NCBI GenBank assembly: GCA_030770425.1
Contig: JASJFT010000009.1
Span: 1 to 64,000, forward strand
Direction of reading: 5' to 3'
Source of the DNA: Darksidea phi
Taxonomy: Eukaryota > Ascomycota > Dothideomycetes > Pleosporales > Lentitheciaceae
DNA length: 64,000 nucleotides
The notes beneath the pieces were generated by a model. It was not told the DNA's origin. It saw only the letters and a program-made list of their open reading frames with translations, and searched no databases. Positions 22,034 to 32,125 of the stretch are shown here, piece after piece. The position numbers and the translations under genes were made by a program. The stretch's first letter is position 1. The number at the start of each line of letters is the position of its first letter.

Positions 22034-23020
22034 GTCTCGATGGGATGCCTTAGTATATACCATGAGAAGGAGCCTGGAGGTGATCACTGTTTGCTGACTG
22101 TACCGGCACCCTCATCATCAGCCCTCAGTCTTCAACCTCTGATTCTGCACCTCGCGATGCCCTGCATTAGTGTCCTGCAACCCCATGCAGGGCGCGCTGT
22201 CGCGGGTTTCCGTGGCTCAGCCCGCGGGGTGTGGCTGATCTGATGGTTTCGTAGCCGAGACACGTCGGGATGGTTGGATTTCTTTTTGCGAAGTGAGGGC
22301 GAAGTGTCTTAGGATTCAAATCCATCTATCGAGTGTTACGGTAATGCCTGAAGGAAAATGAGCGAAGAATGATGGTAAGAGGTGGAGTAGATGCGAAAGG
22401 GTTTGAGGGATCAACGCGCGATTTTCGCCTTTCCCTCTACGGTAAGTCACGATCAGTTGAGAAAGTTTCTCCTCTCCACTTCTCTTGCATCGCTCGCTCT
22501 GTCATCGGATAAGCTATCTCTTCATCCCTTTAATTACCACTCAGAAGGCATTACCTTTTATCACTCCACAATTTATACATTACAAAAGTTCTCTACAAAA
22601 CTACCGATTTTACGCATCTTGTTCAGTCTCCAGCGGCCTCCCGTGAAGCAACGCTACCATAGCACGAGGCCTAGCGCTTCCTCAAGGTAGAGTAATGGCG
22701 AAGAGTATACGGCATATCTATTACTCTAGAACGCAAATTTCAAACCGCGAGCACCATTACTTGCCTATCGACATTTTCTTCCTATTGCTGGCAGGCTTGG
22801 GCATGATTGTGTACCCCTACACGACTTTACGCATAGTATTAGAGAGACAGTATTGGAGGATTTGGCCGCTAACATTCGGCTGGTTAATTCATTCAGTCCG
22901 AAGGTGAGTCGTCTGCGGTAGGGTGGTAAGCGAGGAAGGAACTAGCGGCGTAGGAAGGAGTATTAAGAGTCCAAGTTGTCCGAAGCGGTAACGTGTTTTA
23001 TAAGCGAGCGGTCAATACAA
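22034..23020. other. Gene-free stretch before the MITE
   Basis: There is one short frame with a hydrophobic stretch (22695-22907, IDIFFLLLAGLGMIVYPY), but nothing supports it as a gene. A copy of the MITE end sequence (GCGAGCGGTCAA) occurs at 23004, 17 bp before the element proper. Confidence 0.5.
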
Positions 23021-23374
23021 GCGAGCGGTCAACCCCAAAATATACTAAAAAATCAAAAATCTATCTCCACAACTACCTATTAATAATCTTTCAAAATTTT
23101 ATAGAAGATAGATAGTATTTAGATAAAGAGGGTATTAAATTCTTAAAAGCTAAAAATTATTATTCCTTAAGATAACTTAAGATAACGGTATTTTAGCCCC
23201 TAAATTAGAGAAATCTTTAATAACTTAAGTATTATTAATTTTTAGCCCTTAAGAATTTAATACCCTCTTTATCTAAATACTATCTATCTTCTATAAAATT
23301 TTAAAAGATTATTAATAGGTAGTTGTAGAGATAGATTTTTGATTTTTTGGTATATTTTGGGGTTGACCGCTCGC
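23021..23374. mobile_element. Foldback MITE-like element with long terminal inverted repeats
   Basis: The left end GCGAGCGGTCAACCCC is repeated exactly in reverse complement at the right end. The inverted similarity runs inward for roughly 130 bp on each side, leaving a short centre near 23175-23240. There is no coding frame. Differences between the arms include C in one arm against T in the other before A (TATACC against TATACT, CTCCAC against CTCTAC, TTTCAA against TTTTAA), which is RIP-like. No certain target-site duplication was found (left flank ATACAA, right flank AGGCTA). The element family is not recognised. Confidence 0.85.
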
Positions 23375-23959
23375 AGGCTAGCTCACACACCAGATCAGAT
23401 CACATGACTACTCCTGGCTACTACGCCTCATTCTATTCTATATAAGCCGCTCTCATACAGAGCTCTTACAATCAACCGCAGTTCTCACTTCTTTCCCTCA
23501 CAGTGATTTACTGTGATAACTCACTGTGACAACATTAGAAAGCCATTCTAAACACGGGATTGGATTGAGATGCTCAACGAATGGCGCGAGGCAGACGTGA
23601 GACAATCGAGTATAGGAGTTGAAGCTATCTCGTTTTAGAAGGCTGATTCGAAGCCAAGGACGGAAAAATGTTAGAAAACCTCGCGGTAGTAATAACAGGG
23701 TAGACATGCATGCCGTACCAGCTTTCGAAATTTCGTCCCATTATGGAGCCATTCACACAGATACTAGACGAACTGCGGTGCAGACATTACAGCATCCATC
23801 TACTTCCGTCTAATCTACGCTATTCGGGCCATATGCTGCCTGCATTGCGTGCCCATGTCCAGCTGAGTAAACATATTTCCAGTGCGGCTACTGATGATAA
23901 CCATCATACGCTCTCACCGAGAGACTTTTTACACCCTCCACCAATCCATCAGACTTTCC
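23375..23959. other. Intergenic with TATA-like site and short palindrome
   Basis: TATATAAG lies near 23439 and the imperfect palindrome TCACAGTGATTTACTGTGA near 23500, repeated in part by CTCACTGTGACA. The layout (TATA, then a CT-rich run, ending in ACA) recalls a long terminal repeat of a retrotransposon, but no matching TG start or second copy was found. Confidence 0.35.
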
Positions 23960-25846
23960 CTACGCCCTAGCCTTGATCAAATCCGCCGCCTTCTCAGCAA
24001 TGCCATACACCGTGGCCTGCAACGGCCTCTCCACAATCATCGGCATAATACTCGCATCTACAACACTCAAGCCTTTCACACCATGAACCCTTAGATCTGG
24101 GCCCACACACCCGCCCAAACGCTCCGGCATCATCGCACATGTACAAGATGGGTGCGCCAACCCCGGTAACAAGAACCCCAGCTTCGTCAACGCAAACATT
24201 ATTTCTTCATCGGTCTGGTATTGCCCGCCCGGCTGGACTTCTGTGGGCGAAAATCTCGCAAGAGCAGGCTGTTTCCAGAAGGCCCGCGTGTGGCGGACCA
24301 TTGCGAGGAGGAAGGCGGCATCTAACGGGTTTGAGAGGGTGTTGTATTGGACAATCGGTGGAGCGAGAGGATTGGATGGGTCAATTGTTATAGTGCCGCG
24401 AGATGCGGGTTTGAGGAAGATGCGGACTGAGAAACCGTTTCCTGGGATTCCGCCGGCAGTTACCGATGAATCATTCGACAGGTACTGGGCTGCAAGAGCC
24501 TTCCGCTGCGCTTCAAACCCACGCACAAGCGCCGGATCGTACGTAATTGGGAGGTACTCACTTGCATTCTGCGAAAGTAGAGTGTGTGCAATGTTGCTCG
24601 CGTCGACATCAGAGCTTAGGTGCGACAGAGACAAAGATCCTTGGGAGCTACTGCTACCCATCCCAATCGGTCCCGTGCGATTCGCAAGGTATTCTTCCCA
24701 TACTGTCGCATTATATGTCGCATTGTTAGCAATAGTGTCTGGGTTCGGAAACGACTGGTTCGATAGATTGTACGACATTGGGATGGTTGCGTGGTCCTGC
24801 AGATTTGCTCCCACTCCCGGTAGATCTTTCTTAACCTTAATCCCGGCGCTTTGGAGAGCCTGAGCAGGACCAACACCACTTAATTGGAGTAGCTGAGGGG
24901 TATGAATCGCTCCAGCAGCGAGGATGACCTCCTTACGAGCGAACGCCTCGAAGGTGGTGTTTTCAGTGCGTGAGACGATGCGGACACCATTCGCTGTTAG
25001 CTTTTTGAATAGGATTTGCGTGACAGTGTGCCCAGTGAGTAGTTCGAGGTTTTGACGTGTCGAATACACCGGATCATAGTATGCTTTACGTGAGGTGACC
25101 CGCGTCCTATCGCGTCCATCGACCGTTGTAGGTGACCAATACAGTCCCGGACCATCTCCAGCGTTCGAATCCCTCTTTTCAACGACACCCGCTGTCTGCC
25201 TCCAAGCATCGCGCAGTGGCGCTACATCCGGGTACTGGAAATCCGGGATGGATACGTGCACCGGACCACTATCATACACCGCGGGATCCCACGTAATATT
25301 CCATTGCTCAACTGCTTCTGTTGACGGCCGATCAAAAGTCGTACTTTTACGAAAGTACGGTTCCAGACCATTCCATCCCCATCCTGGATTCCCCAGCTTT
25401 TCCCAGGCATCGTAGTCAGCCCGGGCACCTCGCCCATACGCCATGCCGTTGACGACCGTGGCACCGCCAACGACAGCAGCAACGGGGACTCTGAATGAAG
25501 TGTTATTCAGAGCCACGATGGGGGCAGAAGGGAAGTTCATCATAACACTGGTGTCGAGTGCGGTTGCATAGTAGGGAATGATTGCTTCGGGCTTGTTGTC
25601 GAAGTCGCCTCTCTCGACGACAAGAACTGTCGCTAAGTTATTGTAAGTAGAGTATGCTTTACGTAAAGCAGCTGGATGCGACTCACTGCGCTTATTTTCA
25701 GTCAGCCGGTTGGCAACAACAAGACCTGATGTACCACCTCCGATAACGATGTAATCGTAAGCCTTTCCATGCGCATTAGTACTAAGGGCAGCACTAACAA
25801 TGCTGACTATCTGAGTGGTCAGTAAGAAACTTCTCAAGCCTTTCAT
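23960..25846 (-). CDS. Secreted GMC-family FAD oxidoreductase
   Basis: Exons 25846-25687 and 25632-23960 give 610 aa. The 54-nt intron (donor GTGAGT, acceptor AACTTAG) keeps the frame if retained, but removing it restores the usual short link between NRLTENK and TVLVVERGD. MKGLRSFLLTTQIVSIVSAALS is a signal peptide; the 32 residues upstream of this Met are not needed. The FAD-binding GGGTSGLVVANRL, the first GMC signature around GGATVVNGMAYGRGARADY and the second, GAIHTPQLLQLSGVG, are all clear. The first active-site His is in HPSCTCAM. The second position, usually H in xGHxQ before VYxIAEKAA, reads VERPLQATVYGIAEKAA, so the His appears replaced by Pro. Many Asn-X-Ser/Thr sites fit secretion. 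The substrate (alcohol, sugar or secondary metabolite) cannot be told. Confidence 0.9.
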   Translation of the reverse strand: MKGLRSFLLTTQIVSIVSAALSTNAHGKAYDYIVIGGGTSGLVVANRLTENKRSESHPAALRKAYSTYNNLATVLVVERGDFDNKPEAIIPYYATALDTSVMMNFPSAPIVALNNTSFRVPVAAVVGGATVVNGMAYGRGARADYDAWEKLGNPGWGWNGLEPYFRKSTTFDRPSTEAVEQWNITWDPAVYDSGPVHVSIPDFQYPDVAPLRDAWRQTAGVVEKRDSNAGDGPGLYWSPTTVDGRDRTRVTSRKAYYDPVYSTRQNLELLTGHTVTQILFKKLTANGVRIVSRTENTTFEAFARKEVILAAGAIHTPQLLQLSGVGPAQALQSAGIKVKKDLPGVGANLQDHATIPMSYNLSNQSFPNPDTIANNATYNATVWEEYLANRTGPIGMGSSSSQGSLSLSHLSSDVDASNIAHTLLSQNASEYLPITYDPALVRGFEAQRKALAAQYLSNDSSVTAGGIPGNGFSVRIFLKPASRGTITIDPSNPLAPPIVQYNTLSNPLDAAFLLAMVRHTRAFWKQPALARFSPTEVQPGGQYQTDEEIMFALTKLGFLLPGLAHPSCTCAMMPERLGGCVGPDLRVHGVKGLSVVDASIMPMIVERPLQATVYGIAEKAADLIKARA

Positions 25847-26744
25847 ATTAGTGATGTGCGATCGCGCTGGGTTACAACAGCGGAGGAGGGAAGCAAGATT
25901 ATATATCCATACCCCAGCCCTAGCATTGAAAATGATTCGCAATCAGACGATTGTCGCTTGTAAGGCGGTTCCTGTACAAAGGTACCCTGTTCATAGTAAG
26001 CATTAATGCACCCCGCTTACTGCACGCTTACTAAGCTAAGTAGCGGGGTGGGGCTAGCTCGCAAACCGCTTCCACAAGGTCCTAGTTACAGCGGCTCGTT
26101 GGCTGCGGTAGTCTGAGCATAGTCCTTTTTATACTCATGGTTGTCGAAATTTTTGCTGCTGTCACTTATAGGGGCCGCAGGCGATTCGAAGTGCACCGTA
26201 TACCAAAACCGCACGACCAGTAACTAACACAAGAAAATGGGACAGGAGGAAATATCAGTATCGGATACATATTAAGTATACGTTTAGATAGAAGGGAGCA
26301 GTCACATTGTACAAGTTCATACCGGTTTTGGGAGACGATTGAAGGGACCGAAGTGGACTATGCAACACGAGTACGGCTGCTGCAAGAGGACCCGAGGTGC
26401 TCAATAGCAATCATTCTATTTTTGGTTCATCTTTGTAATGTGGGTTCCGGTGGTTTGGTCGACCCGGTGCATAGTGAGCCACTTCAAGGGTTAAAATCAG
26501 TACTCCTTGGAGAGAACGGAAGATCACTCTACAGAAGAGTCGGGAGCGCTGGAGTCTCTGCGTTCAAGAGGCGAACCTGGCCTTATAGCAGATCTTACCA
26601 TGTGTTATGTGCTCATGGTACTGGTATGGATCTTTGCCCGAAAGAACCGTTGAAGCCTTTAGTAAGCTTGCTACTCAATGCCACCAACATTCTACCCGGA
26701 ATTCAGCAAGAGTGCCTGGCAGCTGTAATCGTTTAAAATCATCC
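25847..26744. other. Intergenic, no gene seen
   Basis: The frame at 26353-26736 (plus) has a hydrophobic N-terminal stretch but no similarity I recognise, and it overlaps the tail of the broken BTB gene. A short GCTTAC/GTAAGC inverted match lies near 25997-26030. Confidence 0.5.
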
Positions 26745-27300
26745 CGCGGCCACGCCGAGATAGTCCTATCTTGGACAAGCTTCCTATGCGGTGAATTCTT
26801 CGAAGAAGACGAGTAACCTGTTCGACGAATAGCATGTGGCATTCGCCGCATCCTCTCATACTTTGAATAAATGCGTCAATGATGATGACCTGAAATCTAT
26901 GCCACAAAGTCCCCAAGTGCGTAGCATTCACGGAGCCGGCTCCATTCACTGGTGCCACTGCCGGTATCCAATTATTATGAACCTTCCTCTATAGTCGTCG
27001 TCTTCTTTGGTGAGATAAAACGCCCGGTGTAAAACCGCTTAGAGTATACTGCGAAGACTTCGAGGAACGTGGTTGGCAGCGGAATCTGGCGGGCTTGCGA
27101 TTCTTTCCAGTCTTTCCTAAGAGCATTCTTGAAGAAGTCCGAGCTCGAGTGCCACCGGAAAAGCTGTCCTGATCGTTGTCTAGTCCCCTTCGCCAATTTC
27201 CACTTTGATTGACAAGGCAAGTCTGTACGCTGTTAGTGGCCATCTATTTACCAAAAATCATCGCAAACACTAGATTGTAGCAGGTCGCGGATGTTGCTCA
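26745..27300 (-). pseudogene. Broken BTB/POZ-domain gene 1
   Basis: Pieces of a fungal BTB domain can be read in order but in different frames: SNIRDLLQSSVCDDF near 27260-27295; SIKVEIGEGD followed by a stop near 27175; SDFFKNALRKDWKESQARQIPLP and FYTGRF near 27000-27140; IDAFIQSMRGCGECHMLFVEQV near 26830-26890; and, shifted again, SPHRKLVQD near 26780. BTB proteins of this type normally continue without breaks through these blocks. At least two frame changes and one stop therefore separate them, and no intron accounts for all of them. A small intron near 27200-27250 may be real. Confidence 0.7.
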
Positions 27301-28304
27301 CATTGATCCAAGGCCGAGTATCGGGCGGGGAGGGGGGAAGCTACAGCGGGATGCACCATCATGTTGGGGATGAGGAGTGTTGATGCGGTGCGGCTGTTGC
27401 GCGGTGTGATTTTGACTAGATTCTGAGAGTCTGGGAGGCGAGGTTAATAAATGAGAGATTAGGAGCAGCTCAGGCGCTAAGAGATGTGAGCGGGGGTGAC
27501 TACGCGAGAGAGTTATGTGATTTAGCAAGATATGCCACCGGGAAAGAAATGTTGGGCTTCGTGCTTGCAATCCTCCCACCTTGACATCTCGTCATTGAAT
27601 CCACGCTCTCTCCTAGTTCATACTCAGCATAGGTTGCCAGCATGCCATACCAATCACAATAGTAATTTACTAACCTCGCATACGTGAGGCAAAGGAGGCA
27701 TGACGGGAAGCTAGTTTACTCATCGAGAGTGTACCTCTCGGCTATATAGTAGCATTCTTTCTCTGCCGTCAATTCTTGTGGGTCATGCCCAATTGCTACG
27801 CAGCAGTGTCTGAAATGGTGCAGGCGGTTTGCCGAGTAGTTTTCCATGCTTCACAGTGTCGAGTGCGGTGAACCGAGGCCTAATTACCGAGTCTTGTCTC
27901 GAGCCCCCGCACTCTCGGGAGAGATTATATTGCATACTGACTTAGTTCGACCTCGGTGTGTGAATCAATCAAGAAGTCTTACCACAGAATAGCAGCTCTC
28001 TTCTTACTCATCCATACTTGATTCCGTAGCAGGGTTTGCCAGCCGGAATGTGCTCATGGTAGTAACAAAACAAGGCTAGGGACGATTGAACGGGTCGTGC
28101 ATGCCACTGAACTTCCCCTTCGAGGTAATGAAAGGCCCAGCAGCGGCGAGAACATCCCCTAAGAAAGGCGCTAAGAAATCCTTGTTGCTTAGACACCATG
28201 GAGCCTTCGGTGTGTTCTAACAGTCCAGGTTGGCACCAACAAATAGTTTCCGTGCCTTGGGATGGATTTTGCTGTTAATATAGACTTTTTTGATTAACGC
28301 CCAA
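27301..28304. other. Gene-free stretch between two broken BTB genes
   Basis: Only short frames are seen. The frame at 28008-28199 (minus) and its neighbour frame (FLAPFLGDVLAAAGPF) look like coding remnants, but I cannot name a family. Confidence 0.5.
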
Positions 28305-28329
28305 AAAGGGTTTTGTGGTTGCAAGGCCG

Positions 28330-28797
28330 TCATTCAGCTATCAACAACCCAATGAGCACGTTGACAAGCGCGTCTATAAAGTCTAGAGCTTGGAAGAAGT
28401 CGCCGAGTTTTGTGAAGATGAGCCCACCGATGCACCTCTCTGTTTCGCTTTGTCTTGGCTGGATCATTCTCCTCTTCATTGTTTATGCTTCCTTCGTCTT
28501 CCACCGCTTCCACAAACAACAGACCTGCGTAGAGAAATTTGGCATACGCTCCGAAGAATTCTGGCTCGCAACTAGGTAACCTGATCGCTCTTTCGGTAGC
28601 CTCTTTCAGTCGTTCGTTAGCACGGCTTCAAAAAATGCAGAGCTTCCTCGGAGAAGGCCCTCATGGAGGATAAGAGCTTCGCACCCGCCATCGGGCCCGA
28701 CTTGGGTAGTTACAACATTCGAGTCATGCTTGCACGGCTTTAGCAAGAGTCCCAGATGTAGAAGTGAGCATAGAGCATACCTACGGCCATTCGCCAT
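28330..28797 (-). pseudogene. Broken BTB/POZ-domain gene 2
   Basis: VVTTQVGPDGG, then LILHEGLLRGSSAFFEAVLTND, is a clear BTB start but meets a TGA near 28600. Losing one base there explains it, since the next frame reads KEATERAIRLPSCEPEFF and AYAKFLYAGLLF. A second shift near 28410 is needed to reach TKLGDFFQALDFIDALVNVL, the normal continuation, ending at 28330. Two frameshifts within 300 bp make it a pseudogene. The true start is uncertain; a GTATGC donor follows MANGR. The two BTB relics may be old copies of one gene. Confidence 0.8.
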
Positions 28798-29102
28798 GGA
28801 TCTGCGCACCTTCCTAGGCCGCTCTGTAGCCGGCGAACCTCCGGTAGTGAGGGCTTGCAAATCCACCAGCGAAAGCGAGGTTTGTGGAATGTGAAAAGGG
28901 CTAGGGTGGTGAAGCAAAGGAGGAAGGATCAGCACAAAGTGTTCCCGTTCTTAAGTCGTTTATCAGAAGAGTGCGAAATAAGACACTCATAGCATAGCTT
29001 AGGAGTCATTTGTTTGATTAAGCATTGGTAGTCGAAGGCGATTGGAATGTACCTTAGCCACAACGCCGGCTGATGCACATATGTTCACATACTACATCGC
29101 GT
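28798..29102. other. Short intergenic stretch
   Basis: This stretch lies upstream of the broken BTB gene and downstream of the Atg43-like gene. Nothing is recognised. Confidence 0.5.
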
Positions 29103-29793
29103 CTAATCCTGGACAGCGCTCGAAAACTCGTCCTCGTAGTACTGTAGCACGCATCAGCATGCCGTCTTACAGCTTCATGACGCTAGAGGTTTCCCGACAT
29201 TCAAGAAGGCGGTACTCACCTCCGATACATTCTGCGCCAGCTTCTTGTCACTCAGCCGGGACGCTTTCTCGCTAGGTATACTCCATTTGTTGACGCCCCA
29301 CCACCACCTCCGTATCCTCGCGCCAACGCCCCGACCACTGAATTTAGCCTCGCGATTCCAGTGCCGCCAGCCGTTGAGTATGAGTGTCCACATGACGCCT
29401 TGGGCGAAGCACATTATGACCTGGCCTGTCAGCCTTACTTCCTCTAGCACAATCCTCATTCCATTGCATGCGTACCTGATCCCTCACCGTGATCCACGCA
29501 ACGCCCTGCCACGACTCGGCCCGCTCGATGCTCTTTAAGTAGCTCTGTTCGAAACGCAGGTCCGGCAGCGGCGGCATGTTCTGCCGCCTTGGTATTGGGT
29601 GTAGTATACTGGTTGGGATTTCATCTTCGCCGAGGTCGGAAAGGGAATCGGGGTCGGGGTGCGAGGAGAGGTGGACAGGCTGCTTCTCGGCCGCTGCTGT
29701 CGACGGATTGAGATCGTGTCGGGGGGACGGGTGTCGCTTGATGCTTGCAGACTGGAGGATCGACGCAATCTCCGAAGGCACGTCTGAAGCCAT
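29103..29793 (-). CDS. ATG43: Atg43-like protein (former DUF1770 family)
   Basis: Exons 29793-29476, 29420-29220 and 29141-29103 give 185 aa. Donors are GTACGC and GTGAGT, acceptors GCCAG and CTACAG; the summed length is in frame and the protein ends EYYEDEFSSAVQD. I start at MASDVPSEIASILQ rather than 30 residues upstream because the family normally begins close to the IASILQSASIKRHPSP block. Family marks are PPLPDLRFEQSYLKSI, WQGVAWITVRDQ and the hydrophobic segment IMCFAQGVMWTLILNGW followed by RHWNRE. In fission yeast the family member Atg43 is a mitophagy receptor on the mitochondrial outer membrane. In other fungi the role is less certain, so receptor function here is by homology only. 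It is divergent from calcineurin B across 230 bp. Confidence 0.85.
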
Positions 29794-30023
29794 GGCAAGC
29801 TCAATTGATATTCGGAGTGGTATTGGTGCGCAGAAGAGAGCGATGATGTAGAGGCCGAGGAAGCGAATGTCATGTCTTGGCATGTACGCTAGTAGCTCCT
29901 GCCAATCAGCGATATCCAGAACGGCGGGACAAGCTCATCTCCGACCTCGAAGTTACCCCACGACAACACTCCCAGCCGCGACCCCAGTCCTACCGCCGAA
30001 TTCCGCCCAGACGAACCGCCACG
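29794..30023. promoter_or_regulatory. Bidirectional promoter of Atg43-like and calcineurin B genes
   Basis: Only 230 bp separate the two start codons. No TATA box is evident. Regulation may be shared; that is inference. Confidence 0.5.
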
Positions 30024-30677
30024 ATGGGAAACCAACCTTCCGCGATCCTAGACAACATAGCCTCGGGCTCGAATTGTACGTTTCCGCCCGCCAGTGTGGG
30101 GCGCCTCCTCGCGGGGCTGAAAACTGGATGCTGATGGTGCGCAGTCGACCGCGAAGAAGTGGACCGCCTACGAAAGCGGTTCATGAAGCTCGACAAGGAC
30201 AACTCCGGCACTGTCGATCGCGACGAGTTCCTCGCCCTCCCTCAAATCTCCTCCAATCCGCTCGCCACGCGTATGATTGCCATCTTCGACGAGGACGGCG
30301 GCGGCGACGTTGACTTCCAAGAGTTCGTGTCGGGGCTATCGGCATTCAGCAGCAAGGGTAACAAGGAGGAAAAGCTGAGGTTTGCGTTCCGGGTGTACGA
30401 TATTGACCGCGACGGGTATATCAGCAACGGCGAGCTGTTCATTGTGCTGAAGATGATGGTGGGGAGCAACTTGAAGGATCAGCAACTGCAACAGGTACGC
30501 ACGCCGAGGAATAAATGGCACGATCCGAGGCAGGAGCATGCTGATACGTTGTAGATCGTCGACAAGACCATCATGGAGGCAGACCTGGACCGTGACGGCA
30601 AGATCAGCTTTGAGGAGTTCACCAAAATGGTTGAGAGCACCGATGTAACGTTGAGCATGACGCTGGATCAGTTCTGA
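30024..30677 (+). CDS. cnb1: Calcineurin regulatory subunit B
   Basis: Exons 30024-30075, 30145-30494 and 30555-30677 give 174 aa, the usual length. Donors are GTACGT and GTACGC, acceptors GCGCAG and TTGTAG. MGNQPS at the N-terminus fits the N-myristoylation site of the family. Four EF-hand loops are intact: [36 protein letters not shown] and [12 protein letters not shown]. The protein binds Ca2+ and activates the calcineurin A phosphatase, acting in calcium signalling, stress response, growth and virulence in fungi. Nothing unusual is seen. Confidence 0.97.
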
Positions 30678-32125
30678 GTTTTTGCTCTTGCTCAAGCACG
30701 GGACGGCGCGGCCGGGATTTGTATCTTTTGGCGCGGAGTTTGGGGTTTCTTGTCTGTCGGGGACGACTCTGAAAGTATCTGATACCCTTAATTCAAGGGT
30801 CCATAATTCCCACTATGAGTATGACAAGGTTTCTGTTCTAGATTTTCACATGAAGACGTACTACAAGCTTGACAAATGCTACCGCTCTCTCTACAAATAA
30901 AATGTTTTTTTATTCTTAGGAAAGCTGCATTGCGCAACTGTGCTACTGTAGTAATGATATCTAATTATGAAATTGTGCATATCTGAAGACCAGCACTGAT
31001 GTAATGTTCCCATACACGCCATAATTATATGGTCATGTAATCAAACTGTGTGATGTTTGCCTGTGGGTCTCAGTCGAGACACCAAATAATATCTTAGATA
31101 ATCATCCCATTCCGTACAAAACAATAACCCCGCTCTTCGCGCAAAAGGGTCCCTAAATGGCAAAAAGATAGATAGACTCGAACTACTACCTCCCCACCCC
31201 CGCATCTGCTGTTCCAGCCAGTTTCCTGGCGTCTTCTTGTGGCGACCTCCTACTCGCACTCGTCCGCCAACGGTCAAGTCATAGGAGGCCTTAACAGCCC
31301 ACTTGCGGATTACCTGCGTCAGGTTTGAATCCGGTTTGAACCACAAGCCCATTTATACCGCACATATGTATAGAGCATGTAGTACGTATAACCCTGATGC
31401 TGGGTGTTTGTTAGATTTGTGATACTTCGTCGCGCAAAGCAATATATACACTAACCGATAATAGGAATTACTTGTTGAGGTTTTGTTGTGCGCGAGGTGA
31501 GTGAAGGCGCGAACATCTCTGTGAGAGAACGGGAAACACACAGTCACCTGGCTACTACTATCGAGAGAACACTGCGTGGAAACCAAACGTATAGCTTGTC
31601 ACGAGATTCACCACCAGCTCAAGTCAAATCAAGCAGACGGCGTCGCCCACCCGTGTCCCCGCTGCACCCCTATTTTTTCCCGGTCCTCTGCGAAGTTTGC
31701 GGGTTCCCGGGCGATGATCGGATCCCTCGGGTGCGAAAGACATTAATATGAAGCAATTTGGATCAATACCTTAGCGAGCGAGGTGAAGGAACATCACACC
31801 TAGATATGTAACGATGACAAGCTAATGCTAACTATAAGCTTAGTTATTGTGCCCGAAGGAGCATGGGCTAATAAGTCTATTTACCCATTTTTCCTTGGGT
31901 CTGTGGCTGTAGTGAGATTGATCTTGCATTGAGAGGTGACCTGCACGACAACTCCGCATTGTAACGATGACACTGATGGAGCAGTTTGGGTAAGGATTTT
32001 CTGCATCTGTTACCGTAACATAGAGATGGGGGCTCGATGGGTATAACTGATGGCTAGTCGGTCGCGAAGCTAAGTTGCATTTGATTTCAGAGGTACGGCC
32101 AAAAGATTAACAGAATCAGCAGGCG
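30678..32125. other. Intergenic, no gene seen
   Basis: About 1.4 kb hold the 3' flank of calcineurin B and the 5' flank of the GH28-like gene. Frames here are short and without similarity. Confidence 0.6.

Noticed and set aside
22695..22907. Short frame with hydrophobic stretch, possibly a fragment of the CC family
   Set aside because: Similarity to the CC membrane segments is too weak; the family signature is absent.
23400..23531. Possible solo LTR (TATA, CT-rich run, ACA end)
   Set aside because: No TG start, target duplication or second LTR could be found in the window.
26353..26736. 127-codon plus-strand frame with hydrophobic segment
   Set aside because: No similarity is recognised, and it partly overlaps the region of the BTB relic on the other strand.
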